Assembly: GCF_036588685.1 (NCBI RefSeq)
Contig: NC_086375.1
Location: forward strand, 7,061,916 to 7,125,915
Direction: 5' to 3'
DNA from: Mytilus trossulus
Lineage: Eukaryota > Mollusca > Bivalvia > Mytilida > Mytilidae
DNA: 64,000 bases
Both the position numbers and the translations under genes were made by a program. Below are positions 11,266 through 23,103 of the stretch, piece after piece. Below the pieces are notes generated by a model. The model was not told the origin of the DNA. It worked only from the letters and a program-made list of their open reading frames with translations, and ran no database searches. The number at the start of each line of letters is the position of its first letter. Position 1 is the first letter of the stretch.

Positions 11266-12249
11266 GTAAGACACGAGTAGAATAAACTATACTAGAATAT
11301 ATCCTTTCTCTTAGTTATTACTTGTCACTTTAACCACATTAAAAGTTTATGTTTTCAACAGTTGATATAAGGAAATACATCAGCATCACATACATATATA
11401 CATATATTTACAAAAAAACTTTTGTCTAGTTTATATCCACAGAACCGTAGCAGCTAGGTGCGATGGAATGGAGGGGGGATTGCTATGCTCTCTTCAACCT
11501 TTTGACCAAAACAAACATACTAGGCTGTTTTCTGCTCGTTGTTCGGGTTGTCTTTGACACTTCCCCATTTCCATTTACAATTGCATGGAATATAAAATAA
11601 TAAAAACAAAAGACAAAAGACATTGACTAACTCATATTTATTATTAATCTGTTATATAAATGTTGTTGTTATATTTTCTTGTCATTTTTCTTTTTCTTTT
11701 TCTTTTTCATTTTCATTTTTTTCTTCTAATTTTCCTTATAAACTAATTCTGACAAAAACGTGAATGGGAGAGTTTTTTTTCTTTGTATTATGACTTGTAA
11801 TTTTTGCTTGAAAGTTATTTTTACTGAATATTTTATATATAGCCTAATGTGCTATAAATCATGACCAGGGACAATATGCTTATACATACGGATTTATTCA
11901 AATATTTACTTAGTTGTTAAAGGTGATTTCATAAATGTAAACATACTTTATAAATACAAGATTTGTTTACACTTCTATGTACCTATATATCTCCAATGTC
12001 TCAGTTAAGTGAACTCGATTTAAACTGATTTCTATTATATACCTGTGAATACAAGTAAATTAAAGAACAAGAATATATTATAACCTAGGTATAGGAAGAT
12101 GTGGTGTGAGTGCCTTATAACATAGGTATATACCCCGTCGACCTCAATGAGGAAGCAATCAATTACCATCAATAGACATTCAGCTTAATTCTTAAGTTGA
12201 ACTTTTATAAATCAAAAGCTGAAAATGTGGTATTTTCAACAAATGTAAA

Positions 12250-12385
12250 ATAAGAAGATGTGATATGATTGCAAATGATACATGTACTACTCTCCACAAT
12301 AGATCAAATGACATAAGAAAATTCAACTATGGAATTTTACCAATGAGCAGTTACATTTTAGATAAAGCCCATACCGCAAAGTCAG
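12250..12385 (-). repeat. Dispersed repeat family B, end fragment
   Basis: Starts with aagaagatgtgatatgattgc and contains ctccacaatagatcaaatgaca and gcccataccgca, the inverted right end of family B. The ORF at 12265-12510 that begins inside it is a by-product. Confidence 0.5.
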
Positions 12386-12699
12386 CAAAAGTAACTTTAT
12401 CCTTGTTTTTTCTTGTACCTATAACGTATTTGATTTTATCTTTTACAGATATAAATAACAGTTTAATGACACTTATAAGCGTTATCGGGGTGTTCTCTCC
12501 CTTTTCTTAAAGTAAAAGACCATAATTTATGATGTTTATGATTGTCTTCTTTAACCAAAATATCTCCTCTACATATTTTTTTTATCCTTAATGCCCATTA
12601 ACCCAATATCTAATTTAACACAGTCAAATAAAAAAATCCAACAATACCGATTATCTACTTATCTCTTCATACACTCATATGCCATTATTCATAATTCCA

Positions 12700-13265
12700 G
12701 AACACCTTATACATGCCACATATCCTTATAACTACATCTCATAATACCCCACATCTCCGTTATCATACACTTCCTTGCTCATATCTACTTATACAAATAT
12801 ACTCCATATCTCTATCTCACATCTCCATATATCAATGTCCTAATCACTAACATTTCCCAAACAATGTATCTTTTATATCATACAGTGCACATGCCGTCGT
12901 CTGCATCTTATTCTATCCCACATTTCCTTTATACCTCACATCTGCGGACCCAATTATCCGTATCCCCACATGTACTTTTGCTCATGCATGTACATGACTT
13001 TGTCCTTAGCCACATATCGTTATACTAAATATCTCCTTATATGTACCAAATGTTTCTTTAAACCCAACATCCGTTATCACCACATCTCCTTGTAACCATA
13101 CTTTTCCTTAATGTACCTCACATATTCCTACACATATCCCTATATACATGTACATGTATGTGTATACCCACCATCTCCGTATACCTAAAAGATTCCTATA
13201 ATTTACATCTCCTTAAACCTCATATCTCTTTATACCCAACATCTCCTTATACCTCATTACTGTAA
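12700..13265 (+). repeat. Degenerate short tandem repeat (cacatctccttatac-like)
   Basis: A 560-bp stretch in which variants of (c)acatctccttatacc recur every 15-25 bases with strong pyrimidine bias on this strand, for example tatatcc, catctccttataccc and catatctctttataccc. No exact period survives, suggesting an old minisatellite. Confidence 0.6.
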
Positions 13266-13410
13266 ACCAAATTATATTTATAAATACTTTATTTCGCGTT
13301 TTACCCTTTCTTGACCTCTTCGCGGCTATTTCATTTCGCGATATTCTGCTTCACTTGATACAGTTAAAAAATTACAGACAGTTTACCCTCTCGGTCTAAA
13401 TGATAATATC

Positions 13411-15204
13411 ATGGGAATTGGTAATATATCTAGAACCAATTCCGTTAACATTTTGGATATAGTTTCTAAAACTGTTCGTAAAAACCGTTCTCACGGTCGT
13501 AGAACAAATCGCAATCAAAGAAAATTTCGGGCCAATCATACCAATATTTCGGACCTAATTTCTTTAAAAAAAAACCCACGGCAGACATTATCTGTTATCA
13601 CAACTCTGTTCGTTACCGGTTAATAAATTAAATAAAATTTTGGAGGATTGCAACACAATTGCATATAGCAGTCCTAAGTACAAATGTATGAAATTGTTCA
13701 AATTATTATGGCATATTGTTATTCTAAATTATTTCCCAAAATTGATCGCCCTGAAGTTCATAAAAAACATTTTATAAAAATTAAGTATGTCAATAAAGGC
13801 TTTGATTTTGTAAATATTGCCGGTATATTTAACGACCATTCTGATAAAGAACAAATTCCTCCATATTTTGACAATACTGAGCTACCTCTTATTTGTTATA
13901 TTTACAAGAATTCTACCCGGAAATTTGTGTTTAATTATAGTCAATTGTGTAAAGATGTTAATATCAGTGAAAATACACCTACTTCATGTAATTGCAGTAA
14001 TTCCGAATATATTTATGGACCCATTTCCCATGTTATAACAGGAGATCTTAACATCGTTCAAGACCGAGAGTTAAAATCATTCCTCAGTAAAGGACCTAAA
14101 TATCGTCCCCCGTCAATAATTAATTGGAATGAGTGTCGTAATATCATCTACGACTCACTCCATACTTACTGTATGAAATGGATAAAACGGGAAAAAGCTG
14201 ACAACAAATCTTTGGACTCTTTTTTTTAATTCAGAAATGGGCATTCAAAAAATCAGAATGTGAATATATATGTTCAAACTATTTAGGTCATTTTTTAGTA
14301 GCAATAAACAAAAAAAACTATGTTAATTGGACATGCTTTAATACTATATATCCCTTGAATTTTTACTAGATAACATTTTTGTTCGCTTTGGGGATTCCGT
14401 ATATCGTCAGATTATCGGAATTCCAATGGGGACTTACTGTGCACCACTTATTGCGGACCTCTTTTTGTATTGTTATGAGTTACAATTTATGACAAAAATA
14501 AGCAAAGACCCATCAAAACAACATCTGATAAACAAATTTAATAATACTTTTAGATATTTGGATGATATTTTGGCTCTCAATAATGACGACTTCAGTATGT
14601 ATATTAATGAAATTTATCCTGCTGAACTTACTTTCAATAAAGCTAATACTAACAATGACCACTGCCCTTTCCTCGATCTTGATATCTATATCACTAACGG
14701 AAAGCTGAATACTAAAAATTATGATAAAAGGGATGATTTTTCATTTCCTATCGTTAATTATCCGTTTTTAGATGGTGACGTTTCCTTGTCACCATCTTAC
14801 GGTGTTTATATATCTCAAATTGTACGATTCGCTCGTGTATGTAACAATGTTTCAGATTTTAACGAGATAAATCATGTAATACTGAAAAATTATTACACCA
14901 GGGTTTTCGATATCACAAACAAGTCAAACCATTACTAAATTCTATCATCGGTACAAAGACATTATTCGTAAATATAGCTCAACATGCAGACTTCTTATAC
15001 GGTCAGGTATTTCACATCCAATTTTTTTATGGAAATATTCTTTATAAAACACAAAGTTGTCAGTATTCACCTCAGAAACTTACAAAACCTTTGAATTGAC
15101 TTATTAAGAAGGGATATAATTACGATACGGTTGTCAAGTCATTAAAGATTGCATATTTTGGCGTTAATATTGAGTCACTGATTAGGTCTTTGCGTCGGAA
15201 CTAA
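13411..15204 (+). pseudogene. Decayed reverse-transcriptase ORF of retroelement family R
   Basis: Three open pieces in two frames are separated by stops and a damaged stretch. Residues from 13411 form a short basic N-terminal piece. 13684-14229 holds a CNCSNS cluster, HVITGDLN and a KGPKYRPPS motif. From about 14369 to 14938 comes a reverse-transcriptase palm with IPMGTYCAPLIADLF and the catalytic YLDD box (FRYLDDILALNN), then FLDLDIYI. Another frame carries the C-terminal end to about 15204. YLDD is the polymerase A/C-site aspartate motif of retroelement RTs. The order resembles a Penelope-like or other non-LTR animal retroelement; no GIY-YIG or apurinic endonuclease domain was recognised, so I leave the class open. 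Frameshifts and stops show that this copy cannot make protein. Confidence 0.75.
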
Positions 15205-15850
15205 ACACATTTATTCTAAAAACAGTTGTTGGCATGACACGGGTTATGTTCTTCTTATATATCTTATGATGGTATGATACTAAACCCCTAACGGGAAGGA
15301 TTGTGCCTGATGTTCATATGATGAAATCATAATCTTTCAGTCAGTTTAATTGAAGTCTGGAGCTGGCATGTCAGTTAACGGCTAGTAGTCTGTTGTTATT
15401 TAATATGTATTATTGTCATTTTGTTTATTTTCTTTAGTTACATCTTCTGACATCAGACTCGGACTTCTCTTGAACTGAATTTTAATGTGCGTATTGTTAT
15501 GCGTTTACTTTTCTACATTGGTTAGAGGTATAGGGGGAGGGTTGAGATCTCACAAACATGTTTAACCCCGCCGCATTTTTGCACCTGTCCCAAGTCAGGA
15601 GCCTCTGGCCTTTGTTAGTCTTGTATTATTTTAATTTTAGTTTCTTGTGTACAATTTGGAAATTAGTACATGGCGTTCATTATCACTGAACTAGTATATA
15701 TTTGTTAACGGGCACGGGCTGAAGGACGCCTCCGGGTGCGGGAATTTCTCGCTACATTGAAGACCTGTTGGTGACCTTCTGCTATTGTTTTTTTATTTGG
15801 TCGGGTTGTTGTCTCTTTGACGCATTCCCCATTTCCATTCTCAATTTTAT
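13411..15850 (+). mobile_element. Retroelement family R, most complete copy
   Basis: The RT relic plus about 640 bp of 3' non-coding tail, ending cccatttccattctcaat at 15850. The tail identifies the truncated relatives at 6742-7305 (minus), 9545-9776 (plus), 42370-43145 (plus) and 59010-59765 (minus), with shorter debris near 11540 and 26640. The 5' limit is uncertain. It sits in the first intron of the CYYR1-like gene, in sense orientation. Confidence 0.7.
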
Positions 15851-16679
15851 CTAAATAAATAAGGAAATATTCATGTTTTACATATTCGCAACAACTGTCA
15901 TATTCTTGACTCAGTACTAACATTTCCTAATGTAGTACATAGTTGACTACAGCTGGTTCTATAGATACATGTAGCCAAACTTCTCACTTGTATGGCCGTC
16001 GCATACTAATCCACTATAATAATAATAAAAAAAAACCAATGAAAATAATGCATGAACAAGACAAACAGACATAATATTAGATATTTAAGAATGACGAAAA
16101 TAGCGATACAGCAGTCAACATTGTGTGATAATGTTAATCATTATAAAATCAAACAAACATGCAACAACACACAGAAAATGGCAAAATAACTTAACATTTT
16201 GGTCAATTTTGTCTTGTAATTTTAATACATTATCTTTTTGATTGCTACTAAAAAAATCTTTTCAAAAAGAGAAAAAAAATAGTAGAAGGCTACTTTTTGC
16301 CCTTTGACTAAAAAAAAAACTATACAGTATTATAAATCTTAAAATTACACACATGGAAATAATTGTATCAAAAAACTTATATTAAACAAATACACCACTT
16401 TTATAGCGTACAAATAATACTGTTGTTCTGACAAATAGTTAGCTATAAATAAATAATTGAACACTATATAAACTCGCGACAATAAATGTTTATTATTCGT
16501 GATTATAGGGCTTATTAAAAATTTATTTTAATTTTACTTAAATAACAATTGCATTAATATACACCAACAAATATATTGTTCATTACAAATACATTACTTT
16601 GCAGTCAAAATTGTTTTCATACAAAACGCCATTATCCTTACTTTTAGCACATTACATATCTGTTGATTTCATGAACCTC

Positions 16680-17063
16680 TGGCGATAGTTAGTCTTGTAT
16701 GGTTTTTGTTTAAATTACGTTTACTTAATATATGTTTCGGAGTCTAGTGTCGCGTCCATTTTTGATGAACTAGCATATATACATATTATTTTTCAAAGAC
16801 CATCTGAACCCCGCCTCCGGTCTAGGGATTCCTTGCTGTGTTGACGACCAATAAGTGGCCTTGGGGTTTTTTCTGCTCTTAGATCTGTTTTTTTTTTTAT
16901 TTTGAATATGCCATTTCCTTTTTCCATTTTTCATTTTATTGACAGGGATTCCTTGCTGTGCTGACGACCAATAAGTGGCCTTGGGTTTTTTTTCTGCTCT
17001 TAGATCTGTTTTTTTTTATTTTGAATATGCCATTTCCTGTTTCCATTTTTCATTTTATTGACA
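16680..17063 (+). repeat. Diverged family-R-like tail with 120-bp tandem duplication
   Basis: Has the R-tail order (cctctgg, ttagtcttgtat, gaactagcatatat, gcctccgg.. ..gggattccttgct, atttccattttcatttt) but with diverged words. The last 120 bp are duplicated in tandem: 16824-16943 and 16944-17063 differ by only a few bases and a poly-T length change. Confidence 0.65.
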
Positions 17064-17194
17064 TTGAAAATGCAATGAGCCGATCCCTTATGTTTTTAGT
17101 AACGAATGTTAAAATCTAGCATATTAAATAATGGTCGTAAAATATAAACAATGACTATATCTACGCATGCGTTTACTTTAATTTATTTTACTAG

Positions 17195-17240
17195 TACCAC
17201 CTATCTCAGCCGGATACTCTTGTCAACTTTATTTATTTCC
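17195..17240 (+). pseudogene. Degenerate copy of the C/Y-rich exon
   Basis: After a ctag acceptor the sequence tracks the true exon at 18125: taccacctatctcagccgga beside ggtacctaccttcgccgga, then tactcttgtcaactttat beside tactgttacagttattac. It loses the run of Tyr codons and has no GT donor at the matching place. It is likely a dead exon copy from a local duplication 0.93 kb upstream. Confidence 0.45.
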
Positions 17241-17574
17241 TTAATATATCTCAACTACCCCAGCCGCGTATTGTTACATGTATGAATCTGGGTGCTTTCG
17301 CCAAAAATCACTTTAGCCCCTATCACATTCGCAGGCAACACATTCGTACCCGTTTTGTTGGTTTCGTGTTCATTACTGTTTTGATCGTGCTTTAGTTAGT
17401 GTATTGCTATACTGATTTAGAAATAAGTTGTTTTTATTGTTTCAACATAAAGAAACATTCTCAAAGCGGAAGCATGTTTCCTAAAGTTTATTGGGCGCTA
17501 ACTGACCCGATAACCATTTTACAGTGTAACTATTGTGCCTATAGAAGTACCGATTTCAGATGAATACTGTTGAA

Positions 17575-17995
17575 GCCACTACTGCTGAGCCTTTTTTAAC
17601 TGATTTTTATAGTTCGTTCTTATATTGTACTGCTATACCACTGTCCCAGATTAGGGGAGGGTTGGGATCCCACTAACATGTTTAACCTCGCCACATGATG
17701 TATGTACATGTATGTGCCTGTCCCAAGTCAGGAACCTGTAATTCAGTGGTTGTCGTTTGTTTTATGTGTTACAGATTTGTTTTTCGTTTATTTTTGTATA
17801 TAAATAAGGTCGTTGTTTTCTCGTTTGAATTGTTTTAAATTGTCATTTCGGGGCCTTTTATTTAAAGCTGACGATGCGGTATAGACTTGGCTCATTGTTG
17901 AAGGCCGTAACGTGACCTGTAACTGTTAAATTCTGTGTCATTTTGGTCTCTTGTGGGCGGTTGTCTAATTTGCAATCATATAACATCTTCTTTTT
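17575..17995 (+). repeat. Dispersed repeat family B, long copy
   Basis: About 420 bp matching 10395-10830 block for block, from ctgagcctttttt to catataacatc. It lies directly upstream of the C/Y-rich exon. Confidence 0.7.
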
Positions 17996-18124
17996 CTATA
18001 TTTACGTATTTCCCTAGTATTTCCTACCTCGGTGCTTGAATTCTACTGGTTTGTTAACCTGTATTTGCAACCTTAGCTAATAGTTACTGAACTTGTAGAA
18101 TGTATCATATATTTATTTTTCTAG

Positions 18125-18194
18125 TGGTACCTACCTTCGCCGGATACTGTTACAGTTATTACTACAACTATTATTACTACTGCGACACCTACTG
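18125..18194 (+). CDS. CYYR1-like gene, exon 2 (Cys/Tyr-rich ectodomain)
   Basis: 70 nt between a ttttctag acceptor and a TACTG|gtaaga donor. It starts with two bases of a split codon (phase 1) and ends with two bases (phase 2). It encodes VPTFAGYCYSYYYNYYYYCD with TYW at the next joint, a cysteine/tyrosine-rich segment that is the hallmark of the CYYR1-like family. It lies outside the membrane between the signal peptide and the membrane span. The matching phases to 11211-11265 and 18776-18936, and the composition, make this a secure exon despite its size. Confidence 0.8.
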
Positions 18195-18775
18195 GTAAGA
18201 ATCTATTTGAATAATATATTTCTGAAGCCATATAGATTACCTTATAACATGAAAATAACATTTCATAAAGAATCACGTGTAATGCAATGTTATAATACAG
18301 AAACAAAATTGCCAAATTATATTGTTTAAAACTAGGACAAGATAACAAGAATAACTAACTTCTGTACGTATATTGTATTTAAACACATCTCCGATTGTCG
18401 GAATCGTGGCACGACTGTCACAAATAAAAACAAGTGATACCGTTGGAACTGATACTTAAACGCTAATTTCCAAATGCATGTAATGCACGACTTTGGCAAT
18501 TTAAGCTTGATTGCTTTGTTTGTATATTGTACAAATATGTAAGAATAACATCCAATTGAATTAAAATATACTATACTCACACCACATCTTTCTATACCTA
18601 TATATACAAGTTTAACTAATGGTTATATATATTGCTTGAAGATGTCAATTTTAATTAAAAAGATTAATGCAAACAAAGCAAGCAAGCCAACCAAAATGTT
18701 TCTCTACCAGCATTAGGAAGTTAGCTGTAATAGGATCCATCACATGACTTTTATAATTGAACGGTATATTATTAG

Positions 18776-18936
18776 GGCAATCGGAAGTATTGTGGGAGCA
18801 GTTATTGGGGGAATTATTGGATTTGTCATTGTCATAGTTATTATTGCTGCATTATGTGGAGCATGCAAAACACGTGGTAATCGTGGAACAGTAGTCCAAC
18901 CAGCACACACCACAACAGTCCAAACATTATATCAGG
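18776..18936 (+). CDS. CYYR1-like gene, exon 3 (transmembrane)
   Basis: 161 nt after an attattag acceptor. It begins with the base that completes Trp and ends CAGG|gtatgt (phase 1). It encodes a Gly/Ile/Val-rich membrane helix (AIGSIVGAVIGGIIGFVIVI, then VIIAAL), a juxtamembrane CGAC, a basic stop-transfer KTRGNRG and a Thr-rich stretch ending TTTVQTLYQ. The upstream ATG at 18744 is intronic and not the start. The last 35 nt plus the first bases of the intron are the apparent source of the minisatellite downstream. Exons 1, 2, 3 and the terminal exon sum to 468 nt, exactly 156 codons with the stop, i.e. a protein of about 155 residues. Confidence 0.85.
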
Positions 18937-19252
18937 GTATGTATATAGAGTAGTACTACACATTATCACTACAACAGTCGACTATGTATATATACATGTA
19001 GTTGGTCTCAATTGTTAATTCTAATACAGTCCACACATCAAGTCAAGGTATAAATATACAGTGATCTCACATGTGAAGAATACAGCAGGCCCCACTTCAT
19101 TTAAGGAAATGTATAAACATATCTTAGCTTTTCCATTGAACATCAGAAAAGCCGACGCTACACGTTGGGGTATTCAGTGATTCAACAAAATAAACATGAG
19201 TACTACTAATTCCATTACGTATTAGTTATGCATAAGTTAATAATTATCAATT

Positions 19253-19363
19253 ATGGACTTATGATACGTTATATGAACCTGTTCAGATTATATTGAAAGA
19301 GGACAAAGTCCGAGTGTCAATATAATCTAACAGGTCGATATATAACGTATTAAACGTAGTCCA
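19253..19363. repeat. Imperfect palindrome in intron
   Basis: Left arm from atggacttatgatacgttat and right arm ending ataacgtattaaacgtagtc; the arms also share agattatatt/aatataatct blocks. A foldback of about 110 bp. Confidence 0.6.
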
Positions 19364-19524
19364 TCTTCCTTATACATTATTTACGTATGTAATATAAACT
19401 TTAAGGACTTTTACTCAGAAAATGTATATTAACAGTAGTCTTTCCATGAATTTAATTTAATCAATATTTCAGTATTGGAATATTTCTCCTTTGATAATTA
19501 ATAATTTCTTTCGTGTTTTAACAG

Positions 19525-19554
19525 GCCAACAACAACCGCCACAGTATAATCAAG
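19525..19554 (+). CDS. CYYR1-like gene, optional 30-nt exon (exonised terminal-exon fragment)
   Basis: Lies between a tttaacag acceptor and a CAAG|gtatgt donor. It encodes QQQPPQYNQ flanked by split Gly codons, is phase 1 at both ends and is 30 nt long, so it can be included or skipped without changing the frame. Its first 28 bases and the 80 bp of intron before it match the start and upstream intron of the terminal exons at 23104 and 26214, but it stops there and joins minisatellite sequence that supplies the donor. Inclusion would add one extra PPQYNQ module to the tail. Whether it is used needs RNA data. Confidence 0.5.
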
Positions 19555-20740
19555 GTATGTATATAGTGGGGTATCTCACGTTAACACTACAACGGTCCAT
19601 ACATCAAGTCAAGGTATTATGTAGAGTGGTCTCGCGCAAATTTAACACTGCAACAGACCACACTTCATATCAGGGTATACATATACATTGTAGTGTTGTC
19701 TCACCAGTACACACCACAACAGATAAGACAAGATATCAGGGTATACATAGTTTTGTCTCAACAGTAAACACCACAACAGATAAGACAACATATCAGGTTA
19801 TGTATAGTGTTGTATCTGCAGTAAACACCACAACAGTTAAGACAACATATCAGCGTATGTATAAAGTGCTATCTTAGCAGTAAACACCACAACAGTTAAG
19901 ACAACATATCAGGGTATATATAGTGTTGTCTCTGCAGTAAACACAACAACAGTTAAAACATCATAATTATCAGGGTATGTATAGTGTTGTCTCAGCAGTA
20001 AACACCACAACAGATAAGAAAACACATCAGGGTATATAAATATCCCCCTACAACACGCCAGAATTTATTTCAGGATTTTTATATGTTGTAGTCGCAAGTT
20101 TAAACACTACAACGGTCCATACATTAAGTTAGGGTTTGCATATAGAGTAGTCTCATACGTTAAAACTACAACAGTCTATACATCAGGAACATCATGTTAG
20201 GGTATGTACGTAGAGTGGACTTACACGTTAACACTACAACAGTCCACATTTCATATCAGGATATGCATACATAGCGATCTCACTCATAAAGACTAAACAG
20301 GTCACATTTCAAGTCAAAGAATGTTTAAATAATGATCACCCACGTTAACACTACAACACTCCATACATCAATTCAGGGTGTGTATATAATGTGGTCTTAC
20401 ACGTTAACACTACAACACTCCATACATCAATTCAGGGTGTGTATATAATGTGGTCTTACACGTTAACACTACAACAGTCCATACATCAATTCAGGGTGTG
20501 TATATAATGTGGTCTTACACGTTAACATTACAACAGGTCACACTTCAAGTCCACACTTCAAGTCAGGGAATTTATAAAGAGTCGTATCACATGTTTACAC
20601 GACAACAGTCCACATTTCATATACGAGAATTTATGTAGAGTGGCCTCACACTATAACACTACAACAGTCTACACTTTATATCAGAGTTTTTATATAAAGT
20701 AGTCTTATACTATAACACTACAACAGCCAACACTCGGGTC

Positions 20741-22880
20741 AGGGAATGTAAAAAGAGTAGTCTCACACGTTAACACTACAACAGTCCATGCATCAAGTCA
20801 GAGTTTGTATATAAATGGTGGTCTCGCACGTAAACACTACAACAGTCCATGCATCAAGTCAGAGTTTGTATATAAATAGTGGTCTCACACGTTAACACTA
20901 CAACGGTCCATGCATCAAGTCAGAGTTTGTATATAAATAGTGGTCTCGCACGTTAACACTACAACAGTCCATGCATCAAGTCAGAGTTTGTATATAAATA
21001 GTGGTCTCGCACGTTAACATTACAACAGTCCATGCATCAAGTCAGAGTTTGTATATAAATAGTGGTCTCGCACGTAAACACTACAACGGTCCATGCATCA
21101 AGTCAGAGTTTGTATATAAATAGTGGTCTCGCACGTAAACACTGCAACAGTCCATGCATCAAGTCAGAGTTTGTATATAAATAGTGGTCTCGCACGTAAA
21201 CACTACAACAGTCCATGTATCAAGTCAGAGTTTGTATATTAATAGTGGTCTCGCACGTAAACACTACAACAGTCCATGCATCAAGTCAGAGTTTGTATAT
21301 AAATAGTGGTCTCACACGTTAACACTACAACAGTCCATACATCAAGTCAGAGTTTGTATATAAATAGTGGTCTCGCACGTAAACACTACAACGGTCCATG
21401 CATCAAGTCAGAGTTTGAATATAAATAGTGGTCTCACACATTAACACTACAACAGTCCATGCATCAAGTCAGAGTTTGTATATAAATAGTGGTCTCGCAC
21501 GTAAACACTACAACAGTCCATACATCAAGTCAGAGTTTGTATATAAATAGTGGTTTCACACGTTAACACTACAACGGTCCATGCATCAAGTCAGAGTTTG
21601 TATATACATATTGGTGTCGCACGTAAACACTACAACAGTCCATGCATCAAGTCAGAGTTTGTATATAAATAGTGATCTCGCACGTAAACACTACAACAGT
21701 CCATGCATCAAGTCAGAGTTTGTATATAAATAGTGGTCTCACACGTTAACACTACAACAGTCCATGCATCAAGTCAGAGTTTGTATATAAATAGTGGTCT
21801 CACACGTTAACACTACAACAGTCCATGCATCAAGTCAGAGTTTGTATATACATAGTGGTCTCGCACGTAAACACTACAACAGTCCATGCATCAAGTCAGA
21901 GTTTGAATATATATAGTGGTCTCGCACGTTAACACTACAACAGTCCATACATCAAGTCAGAGTTTGTATATAAATAGTGGTCTCGCACGTTAACACTACA
22001 ACAGTCCATGCATCAAGTCAGAGTTTGTATATAAATAGTGGTCTCACACGTTAACACTACAACAGTCCATGCATCAAGTCAGAGTTTGTATATAAATAGT
22101 GGTCTCGCACGTAAACACTACAACAGTCCATACATCAAGTCAGAGTTTGTATATAAATAGTGGTCTCGCACGTAAACACTACAACAGTCCATACATCAAG
22201 TCAGAATTTGTATATAAATAGTGGTCTCGCACGTAAACACTACAACAGTCCATGCATCAAGTCAGAGTTTGTATATAAATAGTGGTCTCGCACGTAAACA
22301 CTACAACAGTCCATACATCAAGTCAGAGTTTGTATATAAATAGTGGTCTCGCACGTAAACACTACAGCAGTCCATACATCAAGTCAGAATTTGTATATAA
22401 ATAGTGGTCTCGCACGTAAACACTACAACAGTCCATGCATCAAGTCAGAGTTTGTATATAAATAGTGGTCTCGCACGTAAACACTACAACAGTCCATGCA
22501 TCAAGTCAGAGTTTGTATATAAATAGTGGTCTCGCACGTAAACACTACAACGGTCCATGCATCAAGTCAGAGTTTGTGTATAAATAGTGGTCTCGCACGT
22601 TAACACTACAACAGTCCATGCATCAAGTCAGAGTTTGTATATAAATAGTGGTCTCGCACGTAAACACTACAACAGTCCATGCATCAAGTCAGAGTTTGTT
22701 TATAAATAGTGGTCTCGCACGTAAACACTACAACGGTCCATGCATCAAGTCAGAGTTTGTATATAAATAGTGGTCTCACACGTTAACACTACAACAGTCC
22801 ATGCATCAAGTCAGAGTTTGTATATATATAGCGGTCTCGCACGTAAACACTACAACAGTCCAAATTTCATATCAGAGTTT
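20741..22880 (+). repeat. 61-bp minisatellite array 1 (34 periods)
   Basis: The period is exactly 61 bp with core catgcatcaagtcagagttt, gtatataaatagtggtctc, (g/a)cacgt(a/t)aacactacaac. Counting from the catg at 20787 to the equivalent base at 22861 gives 2074 bp, exactly 34 periods with no net indel. Units differ by a few recurring substitutions (cgcacgtaaac or cacacgttaac; acggtcc or acagtcc; catgcat or catacat). It is intronic in the CYYR1-like gene. Confidence 0.9.
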
Positions 22881-23103
22881 TTATATATAGTCGTCATTAG
22901 GAAATGTATATACAGTAGTCTTTCCATTGAACAGAAGAAAAGCCCACACTACATGACAGGATATTTATATTCAATGGTCCAACAAACAAACAAAAACATG
23001 CTTTCTAGTAATTAATTTTAGCATTAATGATGCATATTATCAAATATTTCAGTATTGAAATATTTTTTTTATGATAAATAATGAATTGTTTTGTGTTAAA
23101 CAG

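Larger units (their letters stand above)
18937..20740 (+). repeat. Heterogeneous tandem units derived from exon 3 / intron boundary
   Basis: About two dozen irregular units of 50-62 bp, each built on the words cacta(c)aacagtc, catcaagtcaggg(t), tgtatatagagtggtctcac. The units near 19700-20040 are closest to the true exon end, with accacaacag, a-tatcagggtat and tatagtg. A terminal-exon copy (19440-19554) interrupts the array. Short ORFs at 19491-19877 and 20450-20638 are translations of the units, not genes. Confidence 0.75.

Noticed and set aside
12265..12510. 81-codon ORF
   Set aside because: Starts in a family B repeat fragment and has no domain or splice context.
19491..19877. 128-codon ORF with VNTTTDKTTYQ repeats
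   Set aside because: Translation of minisatellite units that resemble the end of exon 3. The intron donor motif lies inside each unit and unit lengths vary, so a long repeat protein is unlikely.
20741..22880. CRISPR-like array
   Set aside because: There are no unique spacers: the whole 61-bp unit repeats, and this is animal DNA.
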